Shown here in pieces: positions 39,455 to 48,341 of a DNA stretch of 64,000 nucleotides; the first letter of the stretch is position 1; the number at the start of each line of letters is the position of its first letter. Origin of the DNA: JBBAGC01 sp964491265 (lineage in GTDB: Bacteria > Spirochaetota > UBA4802 > UBA5550); assembly GCA_964491265.1 (NCBI GenBank), contig CAZBFP010000001.1, forward strand, positions 186,001 to 250,000, in the 5' to 3' direction. The notes beneath the pieces were generated by a model. It worked only from the letters and a program-made list of their open reading frames with translations, searched no databases and had not been told where the DNA came from. The translations under genes were made by a program, and so were the position numbers.

Positions 39455-40624
39455 ATGAATAGTTTAAGTGAAAAAAAGTCAGCAGGAATCGTAAAAACAG
39501 AATATTTTACCTTTGCAGAGCCTCCGGAAGAGATGATTCTGGAAAGCGGCGACAGACTGGGCCCCATAACCCTTGCCTATGAAACCTACGGCACACTTAA
39601 TGATGACAAAAGCAATGCGATTCTCATAGAACACGCCCTCTCCGGAAGCGCACATGCAGCAGGGAAGCATCACCCTGATGACAAATACCCCGGGTGGTGG
39701 GATGAGTATATCGGTCCCGGCAAACCCTTTGATAGTGACAAATATTTTATTATCTGCTCAAATGTTATTGGGGGGTGCAGCGGCTCAACAGGGCCTGCAT
39801 CGATTAATCCTGCCACAGGAAGACCATATGCTCTCGATTTTCCCATGGTTACTATAAAAGATATGGTAAACGCCCAGTTCCATCTTGTTAAGAGCTTCGG
39901 CATTAAAAAACTACTGGCTGTTGCAGGGGGATCCATGGGGGGGATGCAGGCGCTGCAGTGGTCTGTCTCCTATCCTGAAATGGTGAACTCATGTATCGCA
40001 ATAGCTACTTCCGCGTATCTTTCCGCGCAGGGTATTGCCTTCAATGAGGTGGGCCGTCAGGCAATATTCAATGACCCGAGCTGGAATGAAGGGAACTATT
40101 ACGGGAAAGATGTACCGGCAGCAGGTCTTTCCCTTGCCAGAATGATCGGCCACATTACATATCTGAGCGAAAAACATATGCACGAAAAATTCGGCAGAAA
40201 TTTTCAGGATACCTCAAAAACCAGCAGAAGAATAAATTCGGAATTTACTGTTGAATCATACCTGCATCACCAGGGGATAAAGTTTGTTGAAAGATTCGAT
40301 GCCAATTCATATGTCTACATTACCAGGGCTATAGATTACTTTGATATGCAGGAGGATTACAGCGGTGATCTTGCTGCTGCTTTTGAAGATGCAAATGCCA
40401 ATTACCTTATAATCAGTTTTACAACTGACTGGCTCTACCCAAGTGACAGCGCAAAACAGATAGTAAAAGCCCTTCGTGTAAGCGGGAAAAATGTAAACTA
40501 TACAGACATAGTTACTGACAACGGCCACGACGCCTTTCTCCTCCCCGGAGAGCTCCTGGAAAAAAATATAACCAACTTTCTCAAAAGTCAGTATTCAAGG
40601 CTTCAGATCAGTGAGGATAATTAA
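39455..40624 (+). CDS. metX: Homoserine O-acetyltransferase
   Basis: 389 residues. It transfers an acyl group (usually acetyl) to homoserine, the first dedicated step of methionine synthesis. Alpha/beta-hydrolase features: SGSAHAAG near residues 64-71, the nucleophile Ser in VAGGSMGGMQALQW, the Asp in FTTDWLYPSDSAKQ and the His in TDNGHDAFLLPGE. Catalytic residues are intact. The start ATG directly follows the riboswitch terminator. metW follows with no gap, a widely conserved metX-metW pair. Confidence 0.95.
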   Translation: MNSLSEKKSAGIVKTEYFTFAEPPEEMILESGDRLGPITLAYETYGTLNDDKSNAILIEHALSGSAHAAGKHHPDDKYPGWWDEYIGPGKPFDSDKYFIICSNVIGGCSGSTGPASINPATGRPYALDFPMVTIKDMVNAQFHLVKSFGIKKLLAVAGGSMGGMQALQWSVSYPEMVNSCIAIATSAYLSAQGIAFNEVGRQAIFNDPSWNEGNYYGKDVPAAGLSLARMIGHITYLSEKHMHEKFGRNFQDTSKTSRRINSEFTVESYLHHQGIKFVERFDANSYVYITRAIDYFDMQEDYSGDLAAAFEDANANYLIISFTTDWLYPSDSAKQIVKALRVSGKNVNYTDIVTDNGHDAFLLPGELLEKNITNFLKSQYSRLQISEDN

Positions 40625-41215
40625 ATGATCGGATATGATCTTGTACTGAAAGAAGTGCCGGAAAAATCGAAAGTCCTGGACCTTGGATGCGGCGACGGGG
40701 TTCTCCTGGAAATGCTTCAGGAGACTAAAAAAGTAAAGGGCTATGGAGTTGAAATATCTGAAGAGGGGGTAAGCCTCTGTCTGGAAAAAGGCTTATACTG
40801 CTATCAGGCTGACATTGATGAGGGGCTTACAGATTACAGAAAAAATTCCTTTGACTATGTAATACTTAACCAGACAATTCAGAATACCAAAAGACCCGAC
40901 TATGTCATAAAAGAGGTACTCCGCATAGGTAAAACAGTAATTATCAGTTTCCCTAACTTCGGGTATATACAGACACGTCTTCACCTTCTTCTTCAGGGTA
41001 CAATGCCTGTGAACGACCTTCTCCCCTATGAATGGTATAATTCCCCCAACATCCATCTCCTTACCATTAAGGATATGAGAAAAATGTCGGGGAAATTTGA
41101 CTTTAAAATATTAAAAGAACAGCACTTCTCCATATCTGCAGGGGAAAGGTCCAGAATTAAAAAAATTAACCCTAATCTGACAGCCCAGTACGGATTTTTT
41201 GTTATATCTCAGTAA
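40625..41215 (+). CDS. metW: MetW, methionine biosynthesis partner of MetX
   Basis: 196 residues. KVLDLGCGDGVLLEMLQETK is the SAM-binding motif I of class I methyltransferases; YGVEISEEGVSLCLEKG and SFDYVILNQTIQNTKRP follow as in MetW. In other bacteria MetW is needed with MetX for homoserine acetylation, though its own reaction is not well defined. The ATG immediately follows the metX stop (TAAATG), so the two are co-translated and both under the SAM riboswitch. Confidence 0.92.
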   Translation: MIGYDLVLKEVPEKSKVLDLGCGDGVLLEMLQETKKVKGYGVEISEEGVSLCLEKGLYCYQADIDEGLTDYRKNSFDYVILNQTIQNTKRPDYVIKEVLRIGKTVIISFPNFGYIQTRLHLLLQGTMPVNDLLPYEWYNSPNIHLLTIKDMRKMSGKFDFKILKEQHFSISAGERSRIKKINPNLTAQYGFFVISQ

Positions 41216-41262
41216 TTACTCCTGAACATATCTTTTAATGCAATAATGCTGTTTTCAATATA

Positions 41263-41425
41263 GGGGCTGTCTCAAAAGTCAGATTTTCGGAGATTTGTCA
41301 TTCCGGTTTTGCAACTTCAATTATTGCAAATACCGGAATCTCCTGATTAAATCAGGCCTAAGAGATACCGGCATTACGCTACGCTACAGCCGGTATGACA
41401 AGGAAATTACTTTTTGGACAGCACC
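41263..41425. mobile_element. MITE-like element
   Basis: GGGGCTGTCTCAAAAGT (41263-41279) faces ACTTTTTGGACAGCACC (41409-41425), an imperfect terminal inverted repeat of the kind found at transposon ends. Inside is another inverted repeat (CATTCCGGTTTTGCAA with TTGCAAATACCGGAATC; GATACCGGCATTACG with ACAGCCGGTATGACA). About 163 bp long with no gene, so it would depend on a transposase elsewhere. No clear target duplication is visible. Confidence 0.6.
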
Positions 41426-41481
41426 GATATTAGAGTATTTTATTCCAATATAAAAGTTAAGGAATTAACTCTGGTTATATC

Positions 41482-43359
41482 TCAATAATCCTCAAGGGTT
41501 TCATGGATACCCTTGTGGATCTCATACCAGAAATCAATAGCTGCATCATGCTTGTTCTTTTCAAAGGCTTCGATCCATCTGTCAAGCTCCGGATCCTTAA
41601 CACCATCCACGTCTCTTTTCCTCTTTAAAAAAGTATAGACAAAATCGAAGCTCCTTTCCGATTCCCAGAATACCGATGAATTCCTGCTGTTTATTCGTGC
41701 TGCAGTATTTGAAATTTTCTTAAGAAACTCTTTCTGCAGTCCAAATAAGGATTCAATAACTTCAGGGAGCATCTCCTCCGCCCACTGCCTGTGAAACCTG
41801 CACATACCCATATTATCGAGTATCAGTTCCCCCTTAAGCCTCTTGGCATTCTGCCTCCCCAGTTCCCTGGGCGGGAGAAAATCATTACCATAATACATAA
41901 AGTATTTACCCATAATAGCCATGGGGGACAATACTCCAGGTGTCCAGTACTGATTCGGCACCATCCAGCCGTTTCTGGCAAAGCCGTTGGTTACCAGTTT
42001 GTTTATAATATCCTTATGCTTTTTACCGGAAAGACGGCGCGCCAGTTTCCTTGCACCCGCACTCAGGTCAAGGTTAGCCCTCTTTTCTATTATTGCATCA
42101 AGAATCTCAACCCCGATATCAGCATTATGCATGGAATCCTTAACCACATCAAAATTATCAGGATCAAAACTGGGAATCTTTTCGGAAAGACCTATATATG
42201 ACGGCTCAATAAGCCCTTCATAGAGGCACTCCATGAGCCATGAAACAACACCCCCCACAGATATAGCATCAAAGCCGTACATATCAGCGTGATGATTGAT
42301 CTTTTCTGCAGCCCTCTGATCAAAGATACCTGATAAAGGCCCCAGGGTCTGGTAAGGCTCGTAATCTTTTTTATACTTGCCGTTCATCTTTTTACATACA
42401 GCAACACATGGCTCGCCGCAGGTTTTCTGCTGCTTGGTTTTTATAGTCTCTTCATTAAATTGTTTAAGATAATGATTACGTACAAAATTTTCATGTATTT
42501 TAAGACGCTGCTCCTCAGTCATATAAATACTTCTATAGTTAAAAGAGAGCATTTTACCGCCAAGGGTTGCGTAGTTTACTCCGAAGGTTCCGCCGGTATC
42601 AAAATTAGGCTCAAACCTGTATTTTGCTGTAGCCTCAAGATCCTTTGCTGCAAGCTTCTGGTTGTACTTATCCACAAACCACTGGTCAGCAACATTTCTG
42701 TCCCTGAAGTCCTCATCAATATGGGTTCCTCCATATATTACTGCGGCAATATTATGCTCCTGAAGCATCTTGGAACCAAATCCCCCTCTGCCTGCCCAGG
42801 TATCAACAAAGGAAACAACACCCTTCTTTATCGGCATTGATGCTATAGCACCGATTGCTGTTGCTGAAGCAGCAGGGCCTGTCACAAGAATACGGGGATC
42901 ATTTTCATAACGCGATCCGTACTTTTCATGCACATAATCTGTCAGGGAATAGATACCCAACCGTCCGCTCCCCCATACTTTTTCAACATCAACCGGCTCT
43001 ATTGAAAGCTGAATCTCCTCGCCATGTATCCTGTTAAGATATAAAACCGAAGGTGTGGGAGCTTTTCTGGTAAGAGCAAGCATGTCAATTCCAAGATTGT
43101 TGAATACAAGCCCGGCTCCCCCCATTGTCGATATATAAAAACCGGCCCACCCTGGTGAAAAACCGGAAACAATAAGCCTGTTCGACCCGGGAAAGATAGA
43201 TCCTGCAAGGAGCCCGGTACCTATGTTAAGACTGCCGTATTTTCTTGTAAGATGAAGGCCCAGATCAATGGGGCCGAAAAATTCACCCACAGGGTATCTG
43301 TTTACTCTGTAAAATCCGCTGTTCACATCAACGATAAGCGACTTTAGATAGGTGTTCAT
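41482..43359 (-). CDS. Aldehyde:ferredoxin oxidoreductase family protein
   Basis: 625 residues. The N-terminal domain contains NIGTGLLAGSIFPGSNRLIV and GGAGLVFNNLGIDMLALTRK, close to the pterin-binding region of the tungsten-containing AOR family; DTWAGRGGFGSKM is also typical. The Fe-S ligands are probably CGEPCVAVC (about residues 313-321) with a distant Cys in NMGMCRFH. AOR enzymes oxidise aldehydes to acids, reducing ferredoxin. The first two cysteines are three residues apart rather than the two of the archaeal enzyme, so substrate and cofactor are uncertain. It is a single gene. A short leader of 173 bp separates it from the NhaC-like gene on the same strand. Confidence 0.88.
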   Translation of the reverse strand: MNTYLKSLIVDVNSGFYRVNRYPVGEFFGPIDLGLHLTRKYGSLNIGTGLLAGSIFPGSNRLIVSGFSPGWAGFYISTMGGAGLVFNNLGIDMLALTRKAPTPSVLYLNRIHGEEIQLSIEPVDVEKVWGSGRLGIYSLTDYVHEKYGSRYENDPRILVTGPAASATAIGAIASMPIKKGVVSFVDTWAGRGGFGSKMLQEHNIAAVIYGGTHIDEDFRDRNVADQWFVDKYNQKLAAKDLEATAKYRFEPNFDTGGTFGVNYATLGGKMLSFNYRSIYMTEEQRLKIHENFVRNHYLKQFNEETIKTKQQKTCGEPCVAVCKKMNGKYKKDYEPYQTLGPLSGIFDQRAAEKINHHADMYGFDAISVGGVVSWLMECLYEGLIEPSYIGLSEKIPSFDPDNFDVVKDSMHNADIGVEILDAIIEKRANLDLSAGARKLARRLSGKKHKDIINKLVTNGFARNGWMVPNQYWTPGVLSPMAIMGKYFMYYGNDFLPPRELGRQNAKRLKGELILDNMGMCRFHRQWAEEMLPEVIESLFGLQKEFLKKISNTAARINSRNSSVFWESERSFDFVYTFLKRKRDVDGVKDPELDRWIEAFEKNKHDAAIDFWYEIHKGIHETLEDY

Positions 43360-43532
43360 ATATTGCTTCTCCCGGTATTTTTTTAGGGAAATTTACTTCT
43401 CAACGGAGTCTCTGTCAAGTAAAAGGGGGTGGCTGATATGAATATGTTCAGATAAAAAAAGAAAAGTTTAGATTAGTAGTTTTTCCCATACCGGAGCCCC
43501 TGAAATATTAAAGAGGCCCCGGTAAATAATCA

Positions 43533-45269
43533 TCAGGCAATCACATCATCAGGATTTTTCCCGAAGAACCATATAATCCCTCCGATTGCGGCAATCCCTG
43601 CAGGGAGCACAATCCATACAGGCACACCGAAACCGATTGGGAGATAGCCGAGAAATATTGTAACAAGCGCAGTTACAATTGCGTATGTGAGCTGGGTTTT
43701 TGTATGGTGCAGATGGTCACAGGCAGACCCTGTTGATGAAAGAATTGTTGTATCCGAAATTGGCGAGCAGTGATCACCGAAAATCGCGCCTGTAAGTACC
43801 GCACTTGTGCTGATTATAACCTGAGCAGGATCACCCCCTGAAAGGCTGTGTGACAGGGGAATTGCAAGGGGCATAAGTATACCCATTGTCCCGTAGGAGG
43901 TGCCTGTTGCAAATGATATAACCGCACCCAGAATGAAAATAACCGAAGGGATTAAAGCAACATGAAGATTCCCCTCCAGAATCTTAACAAGATAGGTTGC
44001 TGTTCCAAGCTCTTTTATAACACCTGAAAGGGACCATGCAAGGAGAAGAATAACAGCTGTTATTACAAGGGATTTAACACCCTGTACCCAAACTGTGAGG
44101 GTTTCTTCTATAGTCATGATCTTCCTGAAAACAGCCATGGACATGGCAACAAGGCAGGCAAGAAGTGCTGCCTGGAAAAGAACAACTGAAGCATCAGAGG
44201 CGCCGAAAGCCTCCCTCACTGCAGCAAATGATGCCGGTGAAGTGAGCATTAATGCTTTCAGTATCTCATCATCCCCGCCGGTAATAGCAGAATACCCGTT
44301 AAAATAGAAACCTGCAAATGCCCCGAATATAAGCACAGATATGGGGATAATAGCATTCCATATACTGAGAACAGTTTTCTCATCAGGCTCAAGCCCTGTT
44401 GTTTCTGTTGAGATCATGGGCCTTGCATCATCAGCAAAAACCTTCCCCTCCTTCTTTGCCCTGACCTGCGCCTTAAGCATTGAACCGAAATCCTTGAGCA
44501 TCAGAGCTGAAAAGACAATAAAAGCAAGAATCAGAATATTGTAAAACCTGTATGGGATAGTCTGGATAAAAATACCGTAGGCATTAACATCCACCCCTAT
44601 ACTGGCATAGGCATCTTTAATAAGACCGATTTCATATGCCACCCATGTTGATATAAGGGCAATCCCTGCGATCGGGGCAGCAGTGGCATCAATTATAAAG
44701 GCCAGCTTTTCCCTTGCAATTTTCAGCTTATCAGTAACAGGCCTCATAATCGGCCCCACAATTAGTGAATTTGCGTAATCATCAAAGAATATAAACAGAC
44801 CCAGAACCCATGTAATCAGCTGGGCGCTCCTTGGCCCCTTTGCCCTTTTTGCCAGGGATTCTGCAACCGCTTTAGCCCCACCCATTTTTGTAACAAGGGC
44901 AATAAGGCCGCCAATAGTAAGACACTGCAGAACAATCCCCGCGTTCCATGGATCAGCAAGTGACCCGAGTATTTTATCAATTATGTTAAGAAATCCGTAA
45001 AAAAATGACCCCATAATACCGGCCCCCTGAAGCTCCAGAAGAAAGGTACCGGAAAAAACACCCAGGAAAAGAGAGAATATTACATTCCTGGTAATAAATG
45101 CAAGGGCGATGGCAAGAACAGGTGGTATAAGGGTCCATAAACCGAAATAGGCAGCATTGGCCGCAACCTGTTCCTTGTCCAGAGCCAGAAGCGGTGAAGC
45201 GGCGCATAAAATAAATAAAGCAAGTGTGAGGAGTTTTAATTTCCTTTTCAGCGGTTCAGAAGGCATCAC
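43533..45269 (-). CDS. NhaC-type Na+/H+ antiporter family protein
   Basis: 578 residues, strongly hydrophobic with about 12 membrane segments. Conserved blocks are FFDDYANSLIVGPIMRPVTD, DATAAPIAGIALISTWVAYE, FATGTSYGTMGILMPLAIPL and AIFGDHCSPISDTTILSSTG, all hallmarks of the NhaC/Na+:H+ antiporter superfamily. An N-terminal segment (residues 9-30) resembles a signal peptide, as in related long NhaC-like proteins. The start is a GTG 6 nt from AAGGAG; the next codon is ATG and could be used instead. Besides Na+/H+, members exchange organic acids or amino acids; the substrate cannot be told. A GC-rich hairpin lies just after its stop (about 43492-43525). Confidence 0.88.
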   Translation of the reverse strand: MMPSEPLKRKLKLLTLALFILCAASPLLALDKEQVAANAAYFGLWTLIPPVLAIALAFITRNVIFSLFLGVFSGTFLLELQGAGIMGSFFYGFLNIIDKILGSLADPWNAGIVLQCLTIGGLIALVTKMGGAKAVAESLAKRAKGPRSAQLITWVLGLFIFFDDYANSLIVGPIMRPVTDKLKIAREKLAFIIDATAAPIAGIALISTWVAYEIGLIKDAYASIGVDVNAYGIFIQTIPYRFYNILILAFIVFSALMLKDFGSMLKAQVRAKKEGKVFADDARPMISTETTGLEPDEKTVLSIWNAIIPISVLIFGAFAGFYFNGYSAITGGDDEILKALMLTSPASFAAVREAFGASDASVVLFQAALLACLVAMSMAVFRKIMTIEETLTVWVQGVKSLVITAVILLLAWSLSGVIKELGTATYLVKILEGNLHVALIPSVIFILGAVISFATGTSYGTMGILMPLAIPLSHSLSGGDPAQVIISTSAVLTGAIFGDHCSPISDTTILSSTGSACDHLHHTKTQLTYAIVTALVTIFLGYLPIGFGVPVWIVLPAGIAAIGGIIWFFGKNPDDVIA

Positions 45270-45446
45270 ATTATTCTCCTTGAATTTTTATTTTTAAAAA
45301 ATCTGAAGATGAGTACAACTGAAGCACTATAGCATACAATAAAACAAAAGCAATAAAAAAACTTAATGCTCAGGCATCAAATACAGCAACCCCCCTGAAA
45401 ATTCCGTCTCTCTTTTCTATTTTAAGATGATGAAGGGAAACCCCTT

Positions 45447-45587
45447 TTATATCGACCCTGAATCCGCAGAGGCTTTTGTTATCATTTCTATAACTATTTC
45501 AATATTATTAAGAACTTTCTCATCTTTAATTCGCAATGTTTGAATTCCAATACTCTGCAGAAATTCATTCCAGTATCTGCCATTTAG
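45447..45587 (-). pseudogene. Remnant of a DUF559-type endonuclease gene
   Basis: Minus-strand codons give RYWNEFLQSIGIQTLRIKDE, then KVLNNIEIVIEMITKASADS and a stop at 45447. This matches the C-terminal helix and strand of DUF559/Vsr-like nucleases. The catalytic core upstream is gone; a different frame takes over within the preceding codons. Confidence 0.55.
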
Positions 45588-45654
45588 CAAGCTCAACAGC
45601 ATAAACAGTTGTTTTAATACTCTAATTCATCTATTTACTAAAGCGCTCCTTTTA

Positions 45655-45680
45655 CGTGCCCCCTTTGGGGGACAGGGGGC
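45655..45680. repeat. CGTGCCCCC-family repeat
   Basis: CGTGCCCCCTTTGGGGGACA then GGGGGC, nearly the same as 39141-39166 and in the same orientation. Confidence 0.78.
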
Positions 45681-45814
45681 CGACTCTATTTGACGTGTAA
45701 ACAAATAATAATAAATAGTTAGAGCTCATTCCGGAAAGCGCCATAAATAATTTATTATTATTGATTAATACGGATAATATTATATTTTATACTTATAAAA
45801 AAGAAAAGGTATTA

Positions 45815-46255
45815 ATGATGAGAATAGTTGATTTTAACTGCATTAAATGCGGCAATCCCCTTCAGGCTCCTGAAAAATCCACAAGAGTACTTTGCTCTGT
45901 ATGCGGAACAACAAATTCTCCTGGAGGAACTCTTTCAAAGCTCAAGGGCCTTGTTGAAAAAAATACAATCCCTGCAGTTGACCCTTATGCAGGGAGAGAA
46001 CCAGTTTATAAGAAAAAAGGGGAGATGAATGATGATCCTGATGCTGAATCCATATTCGAACAGATAATGAAAAATCCTCCTGCTGAAGGGGAACAGAACG
46101 CATCTAAAAAACCGGGTCTTGCAATGACAGCCCTTTTCGTACTCATGCCCATGTTAATGATCATATCTGAAATGTTTAAAATTCCTCCGGTTTTAATTAT
46201 TGCTGTAGTAGCTGTTTTTTTTGCAGTTTTTATAGCTTCAAAAAGAAAAAAATAA
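45815..46255 (+). CDS. Zinc-ribbon membrane protein of unknown function
   Basis: 146 residues from the ATG at 45815, selected for the AAAAGG just upstream; 45761 is a longer alternative. FNCIKCGNPLQAPEKSTRVL then CSVCGT gives two CxxC pairs, a zinc ribbon of the kind found at the start of many small membrane proteins. A Pro/Glu-rich linker leads to two transmembrane segments at the C-terminus (TALFVLMPMLMIISEMF and LIIAVVAVFFAVFIA). Likely tail-anchored in the inner membrane with the ribbon in the cytoplasm. It precedes the DinG-like helicase gene by 33 bp and may be co-transcribed. Confidence 0.72.
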   Translation: MMRIVDFNCIKCGNPLQAPEKSTRVLCSVCGTTNSPGGTLSKLKGLVEKNTIPAVDPYAGREPVYKKKGEMNDDPDAESIFEQIMKNPPAEGEQNASKKPGLAMTALFVLMPMLMIISEMFKIPPVLIIAVVAVFFAVFIASKRKK

Positions 46256-46288
46256 ATTGATGCTATCCTCTGCACAGAACATAAATAA

Positions 46289-48253
46289 ATGAAAAAAATA
46301 TTCTCCCCACAGGGGTACCTTGATACAAATCTCCCCGGATACGAATACAGGGAGAGCCAGCTCCAGATGGCAGATTTCATTTATGAACGGCTCACCACAC
46401 CGGAAAACGGTATTGTTGAAGCAGGGACAGGTACAGGTAAATCGATGGCATACCTTATCCCTGCCATTAAATATGCACTTGAACATGGTAAAAAAGTCTC
46501 CCTCTCCACAGAGACAAAGGCTCTGCAGCAGCAGCTTCTTGAAAAGGATATCCCTGTTGTACGGAGAATCTTCAGGGAGCAGTTCGCGCAGGACTTTAAA
46601 TACTCCCTATGCCTGGGGAGCTCAAACTATCCATGCAGGCGTAAATTCGAAATATCAGTAAAGAAAGGGGCTTTCTCAGGGGATGACCTCTACCATATAA
46701 ACAGGGTAAGCGCCCTTTTTAAAGAAAAGAAAATATTCACAAACTTTGACGCTGAAATCCCGTCTGCAATATGGAATGAGATAAACAGAGACCCGGAGGT
46801 CTGCACCCAGCAGAAATGCTTCTATTTTTCTGCCTGTGCATTCCAGGCTGCCAGGAGAGAATGGGCCCAGGCAGATCTGCTGGTAATGAACCACTACCTT
46901 TTTTTTTCCAACATCGCTTCAGGGAAGGGATACCTCCCTGTTACTGACGCGGTAATATTTGACGAAGCCCATTCACTTGAAACAATTGCTGCAAAGCAGC
47001 TCGGTTTTTCTATTGATTACGAAACACTGGTTCTACTTCTACAGCGATTTCACGCAAAAGGTAAAAGGGGTGTTATCAGCAGTTTCAAAAAAGATCTGAT
47101 CCGTGACGAATCATTGAAGGCTCTTGACAAGCTGGCAAAGGAGGCGCAGATCTTCTTTGAGAAGATACGTGAACATTTCAACTCATCAAAAAACGTAATT
47201 AGACTCACATCAAAAATCGATTTCGGAGATCCTCTGACAATTGCCTTAAAAAAATTTTTACTAATACTCGATGAAGCTGAAACTGATCTTGATGAAGACG
47301 ACAACAGGGCTGAATTCGATTCAGCTAAGGGGAGAATTACCTCATATGCTGAAGCATTTTATTCATTCATAGAACTGGCCAGAAATAATTATGTTTACTG
47401 GATAGAAAGAAAAGAGAACGATCTTCTGGGAAGTATAAGCCTTCTGGGGCAGCCTGTTGAAATAAGCAGTATAATGCAGATGGATGTATTCTCATTTTAC
47501 GAATCATCAATTTTTGTATCAGCAACCCTTTCTGTAAAAAAGGACTTTGCATTTTTCATCTCTACCACAGGTTTTATAAACGGGAAAGGGGTAATTCTTA
47601 AATCACCCTTTGATTTTAAAAAACAGATGTGCCTTTACCTGGCAGGTGATCTCCCCTCACCGGAAGATACAGCCTACCCTGCCGCAGTAGGCAGAAATAT
47701 AATAGAAATAGTTAATATACTTAACGGCAACTGTCTCATACTCTTCACATCATACAGAATGCTTAAAGAGGTAAAGGAGCTTATAGCTTCAAAAATATCT
47801 CACACCATATATTCACAGGATGAGATGAGCGCGTCCAGGGCATTAAAGTGCTATGTGGAAGAAAACAATTCAATACTTATGGGGACACATTCATTCTGGC
47901 AGGGGATAGACCTCCCGGGGGATCTTCTCCGTGGAGTAATAATTACACGCCTCCCCTTTGCAGTTCCAGACTCACCTGTTATGGAAGCAAAGTTTGAACG
48001 CTTAAAAGAGATGGGGAAAAACCCCTTTATTCATCTTCAAATACCTGAAGCAGCGCTGAAGCTTAAGCAGGGTGCAGGAAGACTTATAAGAAGGGGTGAT
48101 GACAAGGGGATAGTGGCAATACTCGATTCAAGAATAGTGACAAAAAGCTACGGCTCAGTCTTTGTGGAATCTCTCCCTGCAACACCCGCAGTAAAAACAC
48201 TTAAAGAGTTAACTGAAAAGTACAAAAGCCTTTTAAAAATATATGAAAACTGA
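46289..48253 (+). CDS. dinG: DinG/XPD-like ATP-dependent DNA helicase
   Basis: 654 residues. Walker A is EAGTGTGKSMAYLIP (about 45-59) and the Walker B box is FDEAHSLE. Four cysteines that should hold a [4Fe-4S] cluster lie between them: one in YSLCLGSSNYPC and others in EVCTQQKCFYFSAC. Helicase motifs V-VI are MGTHSFWQGIDLPGDLLRGV and KQGAGRLIRR. DinG-type helicases unwind DNA 5'-3', including R-loops and replication-transcription conflicts. The gene is complete. E. coli DinG is about 716 residues, so this is a somewhat compact member, close to the YoaA/DinG branch. Confidence 0.9.
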   Translation: MKKIFSPQGYLDTNLPGYEYRESQLQMADFIYERLTTPENGIVEAGTGTGKSMAYLIPAIKYALEHGKKVSLSTETKALQQQLLEKDIPVVRRIFREQFAQDFKYSLCLGSSNYPCRRKFEISVKKGAFSGDDLYHINRVSALFKEKKIFTNFDAEIPSAIWNEINRDPEVCTQQKCFYFSACAFQAARREWAQADLLVMNHYLFFSNIASGKGYLPVTDAVIFDEAHSLETIAAKQLGFSIDYETLVLLLQRFHAKGKRGVISSFKKDLIRDESLKALDKLAKEAQIFFEKIREHFNSSKNVIRLTSKIDFGDPLTIALKKFLLILDEAETDLDEDDNRAEFDSAKGRITSYAEAFYSFIELARNNYVYWIERKENDLLGSISLLGQPVEISSIMQMDVFSFYESSIFVSATLSVKKDFAFFISTTGFINGKGVILKSPFDFKKQMCLYLAGDLPSPEDTAYPAAVGRNIIEIVNILNGNCLILFTSYRMLKEVKELIASKISHTIYSQDEMSASRALKCYVEENNSILMGTHSFWQGIDLPGDLLRGVIITRLPFAVPDSPVMEAKFERLKEMGKNPFIHLQIPEAALKLKQGAGRLIRRGDDKGIVAILDSRIVTKSYGSVFVESLPATPAVKTLKELTEKYKSLLKIYEN

Positions 48254-48285
48254 AAACGGTACGGGCGCATGGCCATGCATCCTTA

Positions 48286-48309
48286 AAAACTCCCCCTTTT
48301 TTAAGGGGG
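48286..48309 (-). terminator. Terminator of purD, part of a GC-rich repeat
   Basis: On the minus strand CCCCCTT, a short A-rich loop and AAGGGGG are followed by AGTTTTTAAGG. It lies 33 bp past the purD stop. The adjoining GGTGAGCAAAGCGAACCGGG recalls the GAGCAAAGCGAAGAAG insertion at 35.25 kb. Confidence 0.65.
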
Positions 48310-48341
48310 GGTGGTGAGCAAAGCGAACCGGGGGGATATTA

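Larger units (their letters stand above)
45270..45814. other. 545-bp gap with a DUF559 remnant and repeats
   Basis: It contains the coding remnant at 45447-45587, a 70-bp segment shared with the 39.1-kb region and a CGTGCCCCC element at 45655-45680. The promoter of the next gene is probably in the last 100 bp. No intact gene is seen. Confidence 0.6.
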
